In this document: positions 1-8,716 of the stretch, one piece after another | How the letters are laid out: every line of letters begins with the position of its first letter | Numbering within the stretch: position 1 is the stretch's first letter | Source: Terriglobia bacterium | GTDB lineage: Bacteria; Acidobacteriota; Terriglobia; Versatilivoradales; Versatilivoraceae | Length of the DNA stretch: 64,000 nucleotides | Assembly: GCA_951813285.1 (NCBI GenBank) | Contig: OX638355.1 | Location: 618,501 to 682,500, forward strand | Direction: 5' to 3' | Position numbers and translations under genes: made by a program | Notes under the pieces: generated by a model | Told to the model about the DNA's origin: nothing | Seen by the model: the letters and a program-made list of their open reading frames with translations, nothing else | Database searches by the model: none

Positions 1-2121
1 GGTGGGATTGGTCCAGGTGGCGCGGAAACCCGTGGGAAGGGAGTCCACGTCCAAGCCCGTGGGCGCGGCTGGCGGGATGAGGTCACCGCCCACCAGACGC
101 TCGATGACATCGGACCATTCCCCGGCCACGCCGTGGCGGTTCACGTGACGGGCGCGAATCTGGTAGGTCTTGCCGGAGGTGACGCCGGGATAGCGGAAGC
201 TGCTGCCCGAGCCCAGGCCGGATTCCCATTGTGGATCGCTTTCCCCCGCAGGCAGGGGATCGGCTGGTTTTTCTCGGACCTCGACCTCAGTTTCCCGCAC
301 CGCCTGAGCGGTCCAGGAGATCACCAGATGTACGGCAGTTGTCCCGTCCCGGGCTACCTTGGCGATCTCGTCGGCCGCCAGACCGGTAACGGCTGGGACG
401 ACGCTGGAATCCGGCAGGCGGATCACACGCGGTTTCAGTTCTGGAAGTACCAGCGTGTTCGCGTAGGTATCGTTGAGTACTTCTCGAAGCGTTAGCGAAA
501 CGGACCAGTTCTCACGGATCGAGACCCGCTCCACCTCCATACGCTTATTCTCGAATCCAAACTCATCGTTGTTAACCAAGACCACATCGGTCGGGATGAG
601 TTTCAATCGTTCGAAGTCTTCCCCTGGCTTAACGGTCACTTCCATCCGCAGGCTCTCACGCGCGCGGCGCAGATTGACGGCCTGCAACCGTCCCGCTACG
701 ATGGGGTTGGCGACATAAGCCAGCCGGACGCTTCCGGAGCGTTCCTGCTGGTCGCGATCAAAGGCTGCTTGGTCGCGGAATTTGGGTATGGACAGCCGGG
801 TCCATTCGTGAGCCGACGATTGCGATATCTCCGCTTCGATGGCGTTGACGCGACCTTGCAAGTCCGGCCACGGCTGCACCGATGGCGGCTCGATGATGTC
901 CGCTTCAGCAAGAGTGAGATTGGTCGTTGCTGGCCGCATGACGCCTGGCCTGAAGCGCAGTTTGCCACCAATTTCGATGACTTCACCCGCCCAGGCCGCA
1001 TCCAACTGGTCCTCGACGCTGGAAACGTCGTCTCCAGACGAGACAACCCCGTTAATGGTGTAGCGCGGGGCGTTGGCATAATCGCTGAACTCATCATGGC
1101 TTTTCGGGAGCCCCGCGGAAACATCAACCATCTGCTCGCAGGCCGTGTAAGCGTTCCGAAAATCCTCCAGGTGAATGGCTCCCGCATCACGGCCGCGCCG
1201 CTCGGTCTCCCACCAGTAGCGGATGGCGGCTGCGTTTTCGGTCCATTCCGTCTTCCTTCGGTCCGGCGGCGCACCCTTAGCCGGATCAGGAAACGTAATC
1301 TTGTTTCCCTGCACCAGAAACTCTAAATTCGGCACATTCGTCCAGAAACGCTTGTCGAGATCCTGGCCATACTCCGGCTGGGTCAGCTTCACGTAGACCC
1401 AGGAGAGACCTTCGAGCTTGTGACTGGTCCCCCATTTCGGGAAATCCTGAACGAACTCTCTAACGACGTTCTGTGTCGAACCGTCCGGTTGATCTTCCGG
1501 GAACAGATATCTTTCCGTGCTGTCTACTGGATCGCCATCCCAGTGACCATCAAACCCTGGATGGGTGACCGTATTAGGATCATCTGGGTCTTGTCCGTCA
1601 AAGGTCGAGCCCGGAGGAAGGGTTTGCCCTGCGCTTTCCATGTGGCTTCCCTGGGTCCCATCGGCTTTGAAATACTCCCGAATCTCGATCTTATCTTTGT
1701 ATTTGCTCGATGCTACCGGTTTGAGCAGGTCTCCGGTGGTGTCGGCGGTGCGTTCCAGCCTGACGGCGTGGCCATCGATCCACATATAATCGTCGATCTT
1801 CTCGCAAGCGCCCTCTGACAGGATCAGCCCCATTTTGGCAATACGATCAGAAGACCCGAAATAGCACAGCACCCCCGGCACTCGCGCCCGACCCAACACC
1901 CAGCGAGCGCTAACCACCTCGCTTCTGATGGTGTGCTTGGGACCGTCCACTGCCTCCAACGGACTTCTGCGGTTACCCTGAATCAACCGGAAAACAAGAT
2001 TCACCCCAAACGAAACGGCAGAAAGCACTAGAGAGGTGGCGATACTGGTGGCTGCGGTGGCGCTGACCGTCACGCCAAATAAGCCGGCGATGGAAATAAT
2101 GACACCTGGCAAGAACCCCAT
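1..2121 (-). CDS. Phage tail tip / host-specificity protein (gpJ-like), partial
   Basis: The frame is open on the minus strand from an ATG at 2121 to the window edge, about 707 codons, so the C-terminus is missing. The start codon overlaps the stop of the upstream gene (TAATG). The N-terminus has a hydrophobic segment (roughly residues 4-45), as in tail tip proteins of lambda J and GTA type. The middle resembles the Phage-tail_3 type central domain. The last visible part, encoded at about 50-330, is a fibronectin type III-like domain with an SWTAQ strand and a YQIRARHVN strand. Tail tip proteins close the distal tail and contact the target cell. Position at the end of a tail operon supports the call. 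The exact subfamily is inferred, and receptor-binding parts may lie outside the window. Confidence 0.8.
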   Translation of the reverse strand, partial: MGFLPGVIISIAGLFGVTVSATAATSIATSLVLSAVSFGVNLVFRLIQGNRRSPLEAVDGPKHTIRSEVVSARWVLGRARVPGVLCYFGSSDRIAKMGLILSEGACEKIDDYMWIDGHAVRLERTADTTGDLLKPVASSKYKDKIEIREYFKADGTQGSHMESAGQTLPPGSTFDGQDPDDPNTVTHPGFDGHWDGDPVDSTERYLFPEDQPDGSTQNVVREFVQDFPKWGTSHKLEGLSWVYVKLTQPEYGQDLDKRFWTNVPNLEFLVQGNKITFPDPAKGAPPDRRKTEWTENAAAIRYWWETERRGRDAGAIHLEDFRNAYTACEQMVDVSAGLPKSHDEFSDYANAPRYTINGVVSSGDDVSSVEDQLDAAWAGEVIEIGGKLRFRPGVMRPATTNLTLAEADIIEPPSVQPWPDLQGRVNAIEAEISQSSAHEWTRLSIPKFRDQAAFDRDQQERSGSVRLAYVANPIVAGRLQAVNLRRARESLRMEVTVKPGEDFERLKLIPTDVVLVNNDEFGFENKRMEVERVSIRENWSVSLTLREVLNDTYANTLVLPELKPRVIRLPDSSVVPAVTGLAADEIAKVARDGTTAVHLVISWTAQAVRETEVEVREKPADPLPAGESDPQWESGLGSGSSFRYPGVTSGKTYQIRARHVNRHGVAGEWSDVIERLVGGDLIPPAAPTGLDVDSLPTGFRATWTNPT

Positions 2122-2591
2122 TAGACTATGACCTCCCAGTAATCAGCTATCGGATAGGCGCGCTTCAAGCCATCGTGCATGCGAGTCCAAAACGCGCAAT
2201 CGGGGCCAACCACACCAATCAGCGGCCCGCGAGCCGGAGCCACCACCTGGTCAACTCCGAATCCTTCGGCAGGGGTCAGACCGATCATGCCTGGTTTTGG
2301 AAGTTCGCCTCTTCTGACGCGCCGCAACAGCGGCTCGTCGTCCAGTAATTCCAGCCATCCCCTGCGGATCGACCCATGCTCGCGCGGAGCCCGCAGAATC
2401 ACTTCCTGCTCGCCAAGAGCCTCGGTCCAGGCCGGCAGGTTGAAGGTCGGCTCTTGACCGGACAACTCTCGAATTACGGCCCGAACGAACGCAATACAGT
2501 CCCGCTCGCGCCACTTGGAGGGACCCAACCCCTCGCGCTCCATCACATTCCGCAACCGCAGGTCGCGCTCGTGCGTGTCGTCTGTCAACAT
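2121..2591 (-). CDS. Tail-associated NlpC/P60-like or DUF6950-like protein
   Basis: A 156-residue protein with an RDCIAFVRAVI segment near residue 28. This resembles the cysteine-nucleophile helix (DCxxFV) of NlpC/P60-type tail peptidases. A downstream catalytic His is not obvious, so activity is uncertain. It lies between a baseplate-hub-like gene and the tail tip gene, which is where GTA and lambda-type tails carry their cell-wall peptidase (lambda K, GTA gp14). Its stop overlaps the next start, implying coupled translation. The role in tail tip assembly or peptidoglycan passage is inferred from order and the DC motif. Confidence 0.6.
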   Translation of the reverse strand: MLTDDTHERDLRLRNVMEREGLGPSKWRERDCIAFVRAVIRELSGQEPTFNLPAWTEALGEQEVILRAPREHGSIRRGWLELLDDEPLLRRVRRGELPKPGMIGLTPAEGFGVDQVVAPARGPLIGVVGPDCAFWTRMHDGLKRAYPIADYWEVIV

Positions 2592-2642
2592 TACTTCTCC
2601 TAATAGACTTACCCCTAACCCCTCCAGAGGAGGGGAATTCTG

Positions 2643-3383
2643 CTATGGCGGCCATCCCGTCTCCACTCCCTGTTTCGCCAGGGCTCGCATGTGCTCCAGA
2701 CCCAGGTCTCCGGGATGGCGCCGTTGTTGGTCTTCATGCGACCAACGCAGCGGTCGTCCTCGGTCCACATCCCCACGCTGCGTCTCGATCTCAATCTGGA
2801 ACGTGCCTTCCGAGAAGGCTGGGGTCGAGAGCCGTCCCTGGAACGAGATTGGAATCTTGCTCCAGGTCTTTCCCCGATCCTTGCTGAAGATCCACTCGAT
2901 CAGCACCTCCTTTGGCCCTACGTCCTGGAGGAATTGCCGGCGTAAGGCGAGAGGAATTCCCGACAAGCTGAGAGTCACCCGCTTGTCCGGCTCTCCTGAA
3001 GCCGTCTCCACCTCGCTCACCCCCAAGGCCGCGCCGCTGCCTCGGTAAAGCTGGCTCCCCACCCGCAAGCCTCCCTGGCCGGTCCACAGCCGCAGGGGGG
3101 TAAGGGTTTGGTAGGACAACCCGAAGACATCTTCCATGGCGACGATCTTGGCTTCCAGCGTCAAGGAACCGGCACCCAGGTCCAGAGCGTAATCGGCTGG
3201 GTCTACGACATTCGTGGCATCGCCCCGGGTGCGGACCAACTTCGCAGATTCAGCGATGGCGCCAGACTGGGGAGTGAAGGTGTAGGTGAGGATCTGGGCA
3301 TCCTGAATGGTCACGGTCTCGGTTACCTTGGGAGAGAATTCAATCGTAATCAGGTTTTGCCGCCAGACTTCTTTGCTTTCCAT
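2643..3383 (-). CDS. Phage distal tail / baseplate hub-like protein
   Basis: A 246-residue protein preceded by a GAGGTGA ribosome site. The C-terminal stretch (about residues 180-235) has a strand-rich segment ending in RGDVDRGRPLRWSHEDQQ and then PGDLGLEHM. This resembles the closing motif of DUF2163/DUF1833-like hub proteins, in which an aromatic- and Q-rich patch is followed by a PGD motif. The canonical cysteines of the DUF2163/BR0599 families are absent. The gene is sandwiched between another tail protein and the NlpC-like gene, as in GTA-type tail operons (gp12-gp13-gp14-gp15). A structural tail role is well supported. The exact family is not. Confidence 0.6.
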   Translation of the reverse strand: MESKEVWRQNLITIEFSPKVTETVTIQDAQILTYTFTPQSGAIAESAKLVRTRGDATNVVDPADYALDLGAGSLTLEAKIVAMEDVFGLSYQTLTPLRLWTGQGGLRVGSQLYRGSGAALGVSEVETASGEPDKRVTLSLSGIPLALRRQFLQDVGPKEVLIEWIFSKDRGKTWSKIPISFQGRLSTPAFSEGTFQIEIETQRGDVDRGRPLRWSHEDQQRRHPGDLGLEHMRALAKQGVETGWPP

Positions 3384-3455
3384 GGTTCAATCACCTCGTT
3401 GAATAGTGGCCAGTGACCGGTGGTCAGTGGTCAGTCACTCACTACCCACTAACCC

Positions 3456-4040
3456 CTAAACCGCCTCCTCCCACTCCAGAGTCCAAGGACCGCCGAAATC
3501 CGGGGTCCAGCTTGACGGCCGGCGCCTCTCTCCCTTCAGCCGCGCCAGGCAAGTCACGTCTTCCCAGAGTATCGTTCCACTGCTCGGCGCCACCGGAGGC
3601 TCGACCTTGAACTTGAAGACGTCCAGATCGCTGGTCAGTTGATAGAGCCGGTTGCCGATGCTCACATAGTCGCCCGCCACCAGGCCCGACTTCGCTCCGG
3701 TGACGGTCACCTCCACCACTCCCGAGGTATTGGTGGCCGCGCTCACCGATAAGGTTGTCCCCTTGGCCAGCCCACCCCCGCTGGGGCGGCAGAGGGGAAC
3801 CTTGAAGGTGTTCTCGGCGCCGCGCAGTCGGGTCAAGAACAGTTCCATCAATCGCCGCTGAGCTTCGGTGTTGTGGTCGGTCTCGGCGATTTCGAGACGA
3901 CCGGCCCAGTAGCCGGGGCCTCGGCCCAGTACCTGGGTTCCGGCACCATAGACGGAGCGCAACACCACCTGACCCGGATGAGTCAAACTCAGATCCGAGC
4001 GGGTGACGAGCAGCCCAGAGGGAAAGTCAATTAATGCCAT
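3456..4040 (-). CDS. Phage minor tail (distal tail-like) protein
   Basis: A 194-residue protein just downstream of the tape-measure gene, apart from an opposite-strand insertion. It is beta-rich and has an embedded segment (about residues 85-150) with GLVAGDYVSIGNRLYQL, a small beta-barrel of the kind found in tail tube or distal tail proteins. It ends in a Trp-rich strand. Gene order (tape measure, this gene, hub, peptidase, tip) suits a Dit-like or lambda gpM/gpL-like component. No catalytic motif is visible. The family assignment is by context. Confidence 0.55.
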   Translation of the reverse strand: MALIDFPSGLLVTRSDLSLTHPGQVVLRSVYGAGTQVLGRGPGYWAGRLEIAETDHNTEAQRRLMELFLTRLRGAENTFKVPLCRPSGGGLAKGTTLSVSAATNTSGVVEVTVTGAKSGLVAGDYVSIGNRLYQLTSDLDVFKFKVEPPVAPSSGTILWEDVTCLARLKGERRRPSSWTPDFGGPWTLEWEEAV

Positions 4041-4165
4041 GAGGTTTATCTCCGATCAAAGTTGCCTGTTATAGTATTCTCCAACTGATCTGTGTGTCAG
4101 ACACGGGAAACCCCGTTGGCTTCTAGCGCATCCCGAGGATGAAAAGTGTTCCAAGGAAGTCCGCC

Positions 4166-5014
4166 ATGAGAATCTGGTTTATCGCTGTTCTGACCGTTTG
4201 CATGGTGTTGCCCGTCGGGGCGGAAAGCTCGTTCGATCGGCTCAGCGAAGAGGAAGCCAAGGCGATCGCTAAAGAGATGGTTGACAATCTCCGCGCCCGC
4301 CTCGCCCGCCAGCGGAAAAACCGAGGGGAAGCCGAATCCCCGTCTGAAGGAGAAGGGTTCCAAGAGTGTAGCTTCAATGCCGGGCAGAGTACGCATCCCG
4401 AACTCCGCGCGGAGTACTATCCGCTTCGCACCGACCACCTCAAGCCCTGTCCCGGCCTGTGGAGGGTGCTGAAGCAGGAAGCATTTGGCGCCTTGTATTG
4501 GTTCATCAGCATCTATGGATACCCCCATGGGTCGATGAATCTGCGATGCTACAAGAGACATCCAGCGGGAATAGAGTGGGAACTCTATTTCCTTTTCAAG
4601 GATCACTGGACCTATCAACGGTGGTCCCGCAGCAATTTCCGGAAGCCGCGGAACAAGAAGGAGCGGGTGCACCTGCAGCTCGGCCTTTGGAGCAATGTTG
4701 AGGCGGCCGAGGAGGGAGAGGGATTCACCTTGAAGCAGGCCACTATCGATTTCAATTGGCCCAACCGCTCCAAACGGATCTCCGACGTGGAGCAAATCCA
4801 CAGAGTCAATTTCTCTGACGAGGAGGCGCTCGACTTGATGCTGAAGATCTATCATTCGGAAGTCCTTAGCTGGACCGATCTGAAGACCGGGGAAACCAAC
4901 TCCATTATGACCGGGGAGATGGCCCGGTCAGCCTTTGACGAGATGATGGGCCATTGCGGCGTCAGCCTGACTGAGGCCGAGCCATCATCTCCGAGCCAAT
5001 CCTCTCAGCGGTGA
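4166..5014 (+). CDS. Secreted hypothetical protein inserted antisense in the tail operon (moron candidate)
   Basis: It encodes about 282 residues from the ATG at 4166, preceded by AAGGAAGT. An in-frame ATG at 4139 lacks this spacing. The N-terminus is a clear Sec signal (MRIWFIAVLTVCMVLPVGAE), followed by a charged helical stretch and then a Cys- and Trp-containing domain. It lies on the plus strand between two tail genes that read the other way, and its end overlaps the tape-measure stop by 30 bases. Morons, single extra genes placed in phage operons, have this layout and often alter the host envelope. I do not recognise the family. The opposite-strand frame at 4097-4855 lacks any such signal and is taken as a shadow. 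Confidence 0.6.
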   Translation: MRIWFIAVLTVCMVLPVGAESSFDRLSEEEAKAIAKEMVDNLRARLARQRKNRGEAESPSEGEGFQECSFNAGQSTHPELRAEYYPLRTDHLKPCPGLWRVLKQEAFGALYWFISIYGYPHGSMNLRCYKRHPAGIEWELYFLFKDHWTYQRWSRSNFRKPRNKKERVHLQLGLWSNVEAAEEGEGFTLKQATIDFNWPNRSKRISDVEQIHRVNFSDEEALDLMLKIYHSEVLSWTDLKTGETNSIMTGEMARSAFDEMMGHCGVSLTEAEPSSPSQSSQR

Positions 5015-6145
5015 GGGGCGGGACAGATCCGCCCGCATCACTCGTTTGGACACCTCCACGGCATCCTGAGCCAGCACGGGCCGTGCCCGCTGGATGGCTG
5101 CTTCCACCCCCGGGCCGTCGGTGGATTCAATGTGGAAGTTGAACTGGAACGACGCGCTGGCCGCGGCCATCAAGGGCCGGCCGGTCATGGCGCTGAGCTG
5201 GTGGTTGGGGACGATCTGGCCCGAGGCTTTGGGAAGAAAGAGCTCAGGCCCGCGTTCTCCCACCAGGTAAGGCTGCCCGGCCATCACCGGCCCTCCGGCA
5301 GCCAGGCCAAACGCTTTAAGGACAGTCCCGACCCCTTTGGTGATCAAGGGTTGAACCAACCGTCGCATCACTTCCTGTGCGGCAATCTTGAGCAGTTGGG
5401 CACCGATCTCCTTCAAGGCCTGCCCCCACGTTCTGGTTCTGGCGATAGCTTGCAAGAGCCCCTCCGAGATAGTGTTGGAGATTTGCTGTTCCAGAGCCTT
5501 CCGCTCTTGGAGCCGCTTGTTCTCCTCAATCGCCTTTTGACGCTCTTTGACTTCAGGGCTCCCCTTGGTGAGGTTGTCATTGTTACTGAGATCCTCTAAA
5601 CGTTGTGCTTCAGTGTTGAGCTTGTCTCTCTGCGCCTTGCTTAGCGACTCCTTCCTGGCTTCTTTCCTAAGAGCGCGGGCCGCGTCCCCCAGCTCAATCT
5701 GGAACCGCTTGATGACCGCTGCCTCCCCGCTCAACTCCAACAGCTTGTTTTGTTCCTTCAGCCTCTCGGTCCCGGCGACGAAATTCAGCAAGGCTTCCTG
5801 ATCTGAGCGCACCTTGTCGAGCTTGAGCGTTTGTGGATCTTTGGAGCTGATCTTGCTGAGGGGGATCTTCTCGGGTGTTTTCTTCGCCGCAGCCTTCTTT
5901 TCCGCGGCCATGGATTGGCGCAGTTTCTGGAAACTCTGGTCCACCGCCTTCACGGTGCGGCTCAGGCTTTGCATGACTTCATCCTGAGTGCGCATGGACT
6001 TGGTGGAACGGTGCATCAAGTAGCGGAAATCCCGAAAGCCCCGGTAGACGTTCATCACGGTGCGCTGCATCCGCTGGAGCGCTTGCTGCTGGTCTCGGAG
6101 GGCCGCCGCGGATTGGTCCAAAGCTGTAGCTAGATCATTGGGCAT
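4985..6145 (-). CDS. Tail tape measure protein
   Basis: A 386-residue protein. The N-terminal 250 residues are mostly charged helix and coiled coil (Lys/Glu/Gln-rich). A hydrophobic segment follows, then GGPVMAGQPYLVGERGPELF at about residues 283-302. This G-ERGPE-hydrophobic motif is the signature of the lambda-type tape-measure C-terminus. GAGGAG precedes the ATG. The start overlaps the end of the frameshifted chaperone ORF by 11 bases, matching the classical order chaperone G/GT then tape measure H. The protein is short for the family. Tape measure length sets tail length, so a short tail is predicted. Confidence 0.85.
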   Translation of the reverse strand: MPNDLATALDQSAAALRDQQQALQRMQRTVMNVYRGFRDFRYLMHRSTKSMRTQDEVMQSLSRTVKAVDQSFQKLRQSMAAEKKAAAKKTPEKIPLSKISSKDPQTLKLDKVRSDQEALLNFVAGTERLKEQNKLLELSGEAAVIKRFQIELGDAARALRKEARKESLSKAQRDKLNTEAQRLEDLSNNDNLTKGSPEVKERQKAIEENKRLQERKALEQQISNTISEGLLQAIARTRTWGQALKEIGAQLLKIAAQEVMRRLVQPLITKGVGTVLKAFGLAAGGPVMAGQPYLVGERGPELFLPKASGQIVPNHQLSAMTGRPLMAAASASFQFNFHIESTDGPGVEAAIQRARPVLAQDAVEVSKRVMRADLSRPSPLRGLARR

Positions 6146-6835
6146 GGTGACTCCTCATGTAAGCGTCTTCAACTTGCCGTGCCCTGTGGGCCAGCCGGGC
6201 GCGGCGCTCAGCGGCTTCGTCTTCGGGTGTTTTCAGCCAAGGCGCAAAGTCGTAGGGCTTGGCCGGCTGCTTCAACTGGAAGGCCGCGTTGGCCACCAAC
6301 GAGCAGAGGGTGGCCAGCAACTGGTGCGCCAAGGTGTCGCCCGGCGGCCAGCGCCGGAAGTGCTGCTCCCATCCGAAATACTCCCAGGCGGGCATTTCCA
6401 GCACCTGGCTCAGGCTGCGTCCGGTCTGGCGGGCGACGAGAAAGGGGTAGGGTTTGCAACCTCCGTGGAGGCTCCCCCCTCCTCTCCCATCCGGCTGGCC
6501 ACTTCGGCCAGCATGTGGCCCAACCCGCACAGCTCCAGCGCCTGCAGGGCCAGGGGACCGCGCTCGCCTCCGGTGCGCAAGACGAGCTGTATGGCCTCTT
6601 CGTCATTCAGCCTCGGGTCCAGGCAGGCTTTCACCGCCAGGGCCGTGGCCGTCAGCATGACGCCGGTTTGCTGGGTTTCCTCCACCGAGGCGAACATCTT
6701 TTCCCGCACCTCCAGCGCCGTCGCCGCGGTGGGCGGGGTCAACCGCAACCGCAGACCGGCGACTTGCAGGATGACCGGTTCGCCAATGAGCCGGCGGATG
6801 TCGGCCAGGGTGGACAATTTCTTTTTGGCTGTCAT
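6135..6835 (-). CDS. Tail assembly chaperone, -1 frameshift fusion (gpGT-like)
   Basis: This is the predicted fusion of the short chaperone with the downstream -1 frame. After the G-GGG-GGA slip the reading continues SLHGGCKPYPFLVARQTGRS, then LSQVLEMPAWEYFGWEQHFR, and ends at 6135 inside the tape-measure start. The downstream part has a compact helical chaperone look (PWEYF-type segment, then a C-terminal charged helix) and no plausible start of its own at the right place. Lambda makes gpG and gpGT in the same way. The frameshift is inferred from the sequence, not measured. A shifted fragment of this same region is duplicated at 14.16-14.36 kb. Confidence 0.65.
6410..6835 (-). CDS. Tail assembly chaperone, short form (gpG-like)
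   Basis: The ATG at 6835 sits 5 bases after an AGAGG ribosome site. An in-frame ATG at 6901 lacks one and is rejected. The product is about 141 residues: a Lys-rich start, then ADIRRLIGEPVILQVAGLRL and a helical domain. This fits the small chaperone that precedes the tape measure in siphophage tail operons and coats the tape measure during assembly. The last third overlaps a -1 frame ORF through a slippery heptamer (see 6473-6479), so a longer frameshift product is expected too. Confidence 0.7.
   Translation of the reverse strand: MTAKKKLSTLADIRRLIGEPVILQVAGLRLRLTPPTAATALEVREKMFASVEETQQTGVMLTATALAVKACLDPRLNDEEAIQLVLRTGGERGPLALQALELCGLGHMLAEVASRMGEEGGASTEVANPTPFSSPARPDAA
6473..6479 (-). other. 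Programmed -1 frameshift slippery heptamer
   Basis: On the minus strand the bases read G GGG GGA in the frame of the short chaperone (codons GAG GGG GGA GCC). This fits the X XXY YYZ rule exactly. Slipping one base back keeps Gly anticodons paired and joins the downstream ORF without a stop. Its position, in the overlap of two ORFs just before the tape measure, is where most long-tailed phages place this signal. Confidence 0.75.
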
Positions 6836-7019
6836 TTTTCCTCTTTTTTGGTCGTCAGTCGTCAGTGATTGAGAGAATCCTTGATCCACCAAGGACACCA
6901 AGGGTCACGAAGAGAAAAAAGGTGTTTAACCTCAGTTGAAAGCATGCCTTCAACGTTGTGTTCTTCGTGGATCAAACGGATCCCTGGCAAAAACCGGCCA
7001 CTGAGAACTGAAAACGGCT

Positions 7020-7691
7020 CTACGCGATCGCCCATTCGGGCAGTTGGCGTCGCGGAGACAGCATCAAGCTGGTGGTCAGGTCGCCTTCCAACTCCAGGCT
7101 GACGTTGCCGGCCAGCCGCACCGCGGCGTCAAAGGGACCGCGCCGTAGTGAGGGCAGCACGAGGGAGTAGTTCGTCACTGCTGTAACCGCCGAATCACCC
7201 GATTCCAGCTTGACCTTGATCACCGGCGGATTGGCGTCGCTGACCGAGTCGATGGTGTATTTCTTGCCGCCGACCTTGATGGCCTGGCCGGGGACGATCG
7301 GACATTCGGAGGCGTTCGGCTTTTGCGTTCCCGCAAAGGTCACTACGCCCGTGCCGGCGATGGCCACCGTGTTCCCGCTACTGTTGACGGAAAAGATATC
7401 CTCCTCCGCGGTGGTCAGGCGGAACTGCAGGACATCCCGATCCAGCGATGCCTTGCGTACGGCTTTCCAGGCGGGGTGCGACGGCGAGTAGACGGCGTTC
7501 ACCTCGATGGAAGGCACCCGCGGATGCCCGCTGCGCTTGGCCACTCCGCCGAAGGCCACCACGTCCCGCTCGGGGGCCTCACCGCCGCTTTCGGTGTAGC
7601 CGCTGATGCCGGGAATCTCGTTCCATGAGTTACCGTTATCACTGGAGTATTCCAGCTTGGCGAACTCGCTTCCATGTGCTGTTAATCCCAT
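7020..7691 (-). CDS. Major tail tube protein
   Basis: A 223-residue protein with an AAAGGAG site ahead of the ATG. The N-terminus, with LEYSSDNGNSWNEIPGISGY near residue 13, is typical of siphophage and GTA major tail proteins. An all-beta core follows, with an inserted GQAIKVGGKKYTIDSV barrel at about residues 137-155. It lies between the tail terminator and the chaperone, the standard position. It should polymerise into the hollow tail tube. No sheath gene accompanies it in the visible cluster, which argues for a non-contractile tail. Confidence 0.75.
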   Translation of the reverse strand: MGLTAHGSEFAKLEYSSDNGNSWNEIPGISGYTESGGEAPERDVVAFGGVAKRSGHPRVPSIEVNAVYSPSHPAWKAVRKASLDRDVLQFRLTTAEEDIFSVNSSGNTVAIAGTGVVTFAGTQKPNASECPIVPGQAIKVGGKKYTIDSVSDANPPVIKVKLESGDSAVTAVTNYSLVLPSLRRGPFDAAVRLAGNVSLELEGDLTTSLMLSPRRQLPEWAIA

Positions 7692-7773
7692 TTCATTCTC
7701 CTTTTCCTAACCACTAGCTACCAGTCGCTAACCACTAGCCACCAGCCACTAGCCACGAAACACTCTTCTCTCC

Positions 7774-8154
7774 TCAAACGACGATCTGCACGGTCCAGAG
7801 TCGGCGATGGACGGCCAGGTCGGCGTCGTACTGGTCGATGGGGCCGGAGGCGTCCCGCAGCCGGCCTCCCGCGCGGAGGGCCGCCAGGGCCTTGCGCGCC
7901 AAAGTGGTCACGGTGGTGAAGCTCGCATCGCGGATGTCGATTCGAATCGAATGGGTGCGTTCCCTGGGACCGGCCCCGAAGGTGGTCACCGCCGTTCCGC
8001 CTACCGCCGCGTAGACGCAGGCCGGAAAGCGCAATGCGGGGTCTCCGCCATTGGTGGCCTCGGCGGTCTGGATGTTCGGATAGCAGCGCCCCGACAGTTC
8101 AGTGACGGTTTCGATGCGGCTGACAAGGTGTTCTTCCGGTTTCTCTCGACTCAT
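7774..8154 (-). CDS. Tail terminator / tail completion protein (DUF3168-like)
   Basis: The ATG at 8154 gives about 126 residues starting MSREKPEEHLVSRIETVTEL. A frame start at 8346 would add a Pro/Gly-rich non-conserved leader and is rejected. The pattern is a helix, then an SGRCYPNIQ segment, then PACVYAAVGG and SIRIDIRDASFTTVTTLARK. This suits DUF3168/GTA gp8-type tail terminators. The protein caps the tail tube and normally joins it to the head. It is the first structural gene after the leader RNA at 8471-8678, and no head genes precede it. Confidence 0.65.
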   Translation of the reverse strand: MSREKPEEHLVSRIETVTELSGRCYPNIQTAEATNGGDPALRFPACVYAAVGGTAVTTFGAGPRERTHSIRIDIRDASFTTVTTLARKALAALRAGGRLRDASGPIDQYDADLAVHRRLWTVQIVV

Positions 8155-8470
8155 AGGTGGTTTGCCTCCGTCATCGCTCCGCCGGCCTGCACAAGAGGCA
8201 GGGCCAGGCAGGCTTCTCCATAATCGGAACAAGCGGAAAAGTCCCAGGGTAGAGACCCGGATGCCGGCCGTGGTGAAGTCGGACCACCAGGACGCGCCCG
8301 GGCAGCCATGGGCTTGGGCGGATGGGTTGGTGAAAGGGCAGCCCATCCCGGCACGGTCCCAGGTCCGTTCATTGACGGCCGGGAACGCGGGGGCGTTCCG
8401 CCCATGGTTGCCGGGTGCCGCCAGCCAGACGGATGTGGGCCGGTGCCAGCGGCCGGCGGTGCTACCCTCA

Positions 8471-8678
8471 AGCGGGCGATCCCGTCAGGGTTCGATGAGA
8501 ATTGGAATTGCGGGGATTGTAACGATTGCGACGGCACGCGGCCACTCCTGTAACGGATTCCATCAGGAGCGACCTTGGCTTGGCGCGGTCAGTGGGCCAC
8601 TATCGATTGGCGCCTACCCCTTCCTCGCAACCTTGGCTTGAAGCCTCTGGTAGGTTCTGCGCGAGATCTGAGAGCACC
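8471..8678 (-). ncRNA. Structured leader RNA, copy A (tail operon)
   Basis: It is related to copy B at 11404-11619. On the minus strand it forms three nested hairpins. Hairpin 1 pairs CTCGC/GCGAG and AACCT/AGGTT (8665-8624). Hairpin 2 pairs AGTGGCC/GGTCGCT (8601-8568). Hairpin 3 pairs CTCCTG/CAGGAG (8569-8545). A short CCCTGACGGG hairpin near 8481-8490 closes the 3' side. In copy B, AACCT/AGGTT becomes AACCC/GGGTT, and the A-U pairs of hairpin 2 become G-U pairs that work only on the minus strand. A consensus promoter lies just upstream, and the tail terminator gene starts about 320 bases downstream. The function is unknown. An antitermination or control leader is inferred. Confidence 0.6.
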
Positions 8679-8716
8679 AACCCGCCGCCAGGGAACCTGG
8701 CGACTAATTTTTGAAA

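Noticed and set aside
4097-4855. 252-codon open frame on the minus strand opposite the moron candidate
   Set aside because: The plus strand has a signal peptide and ribosome site at 4166, while the minus text has none and no family resemblance.
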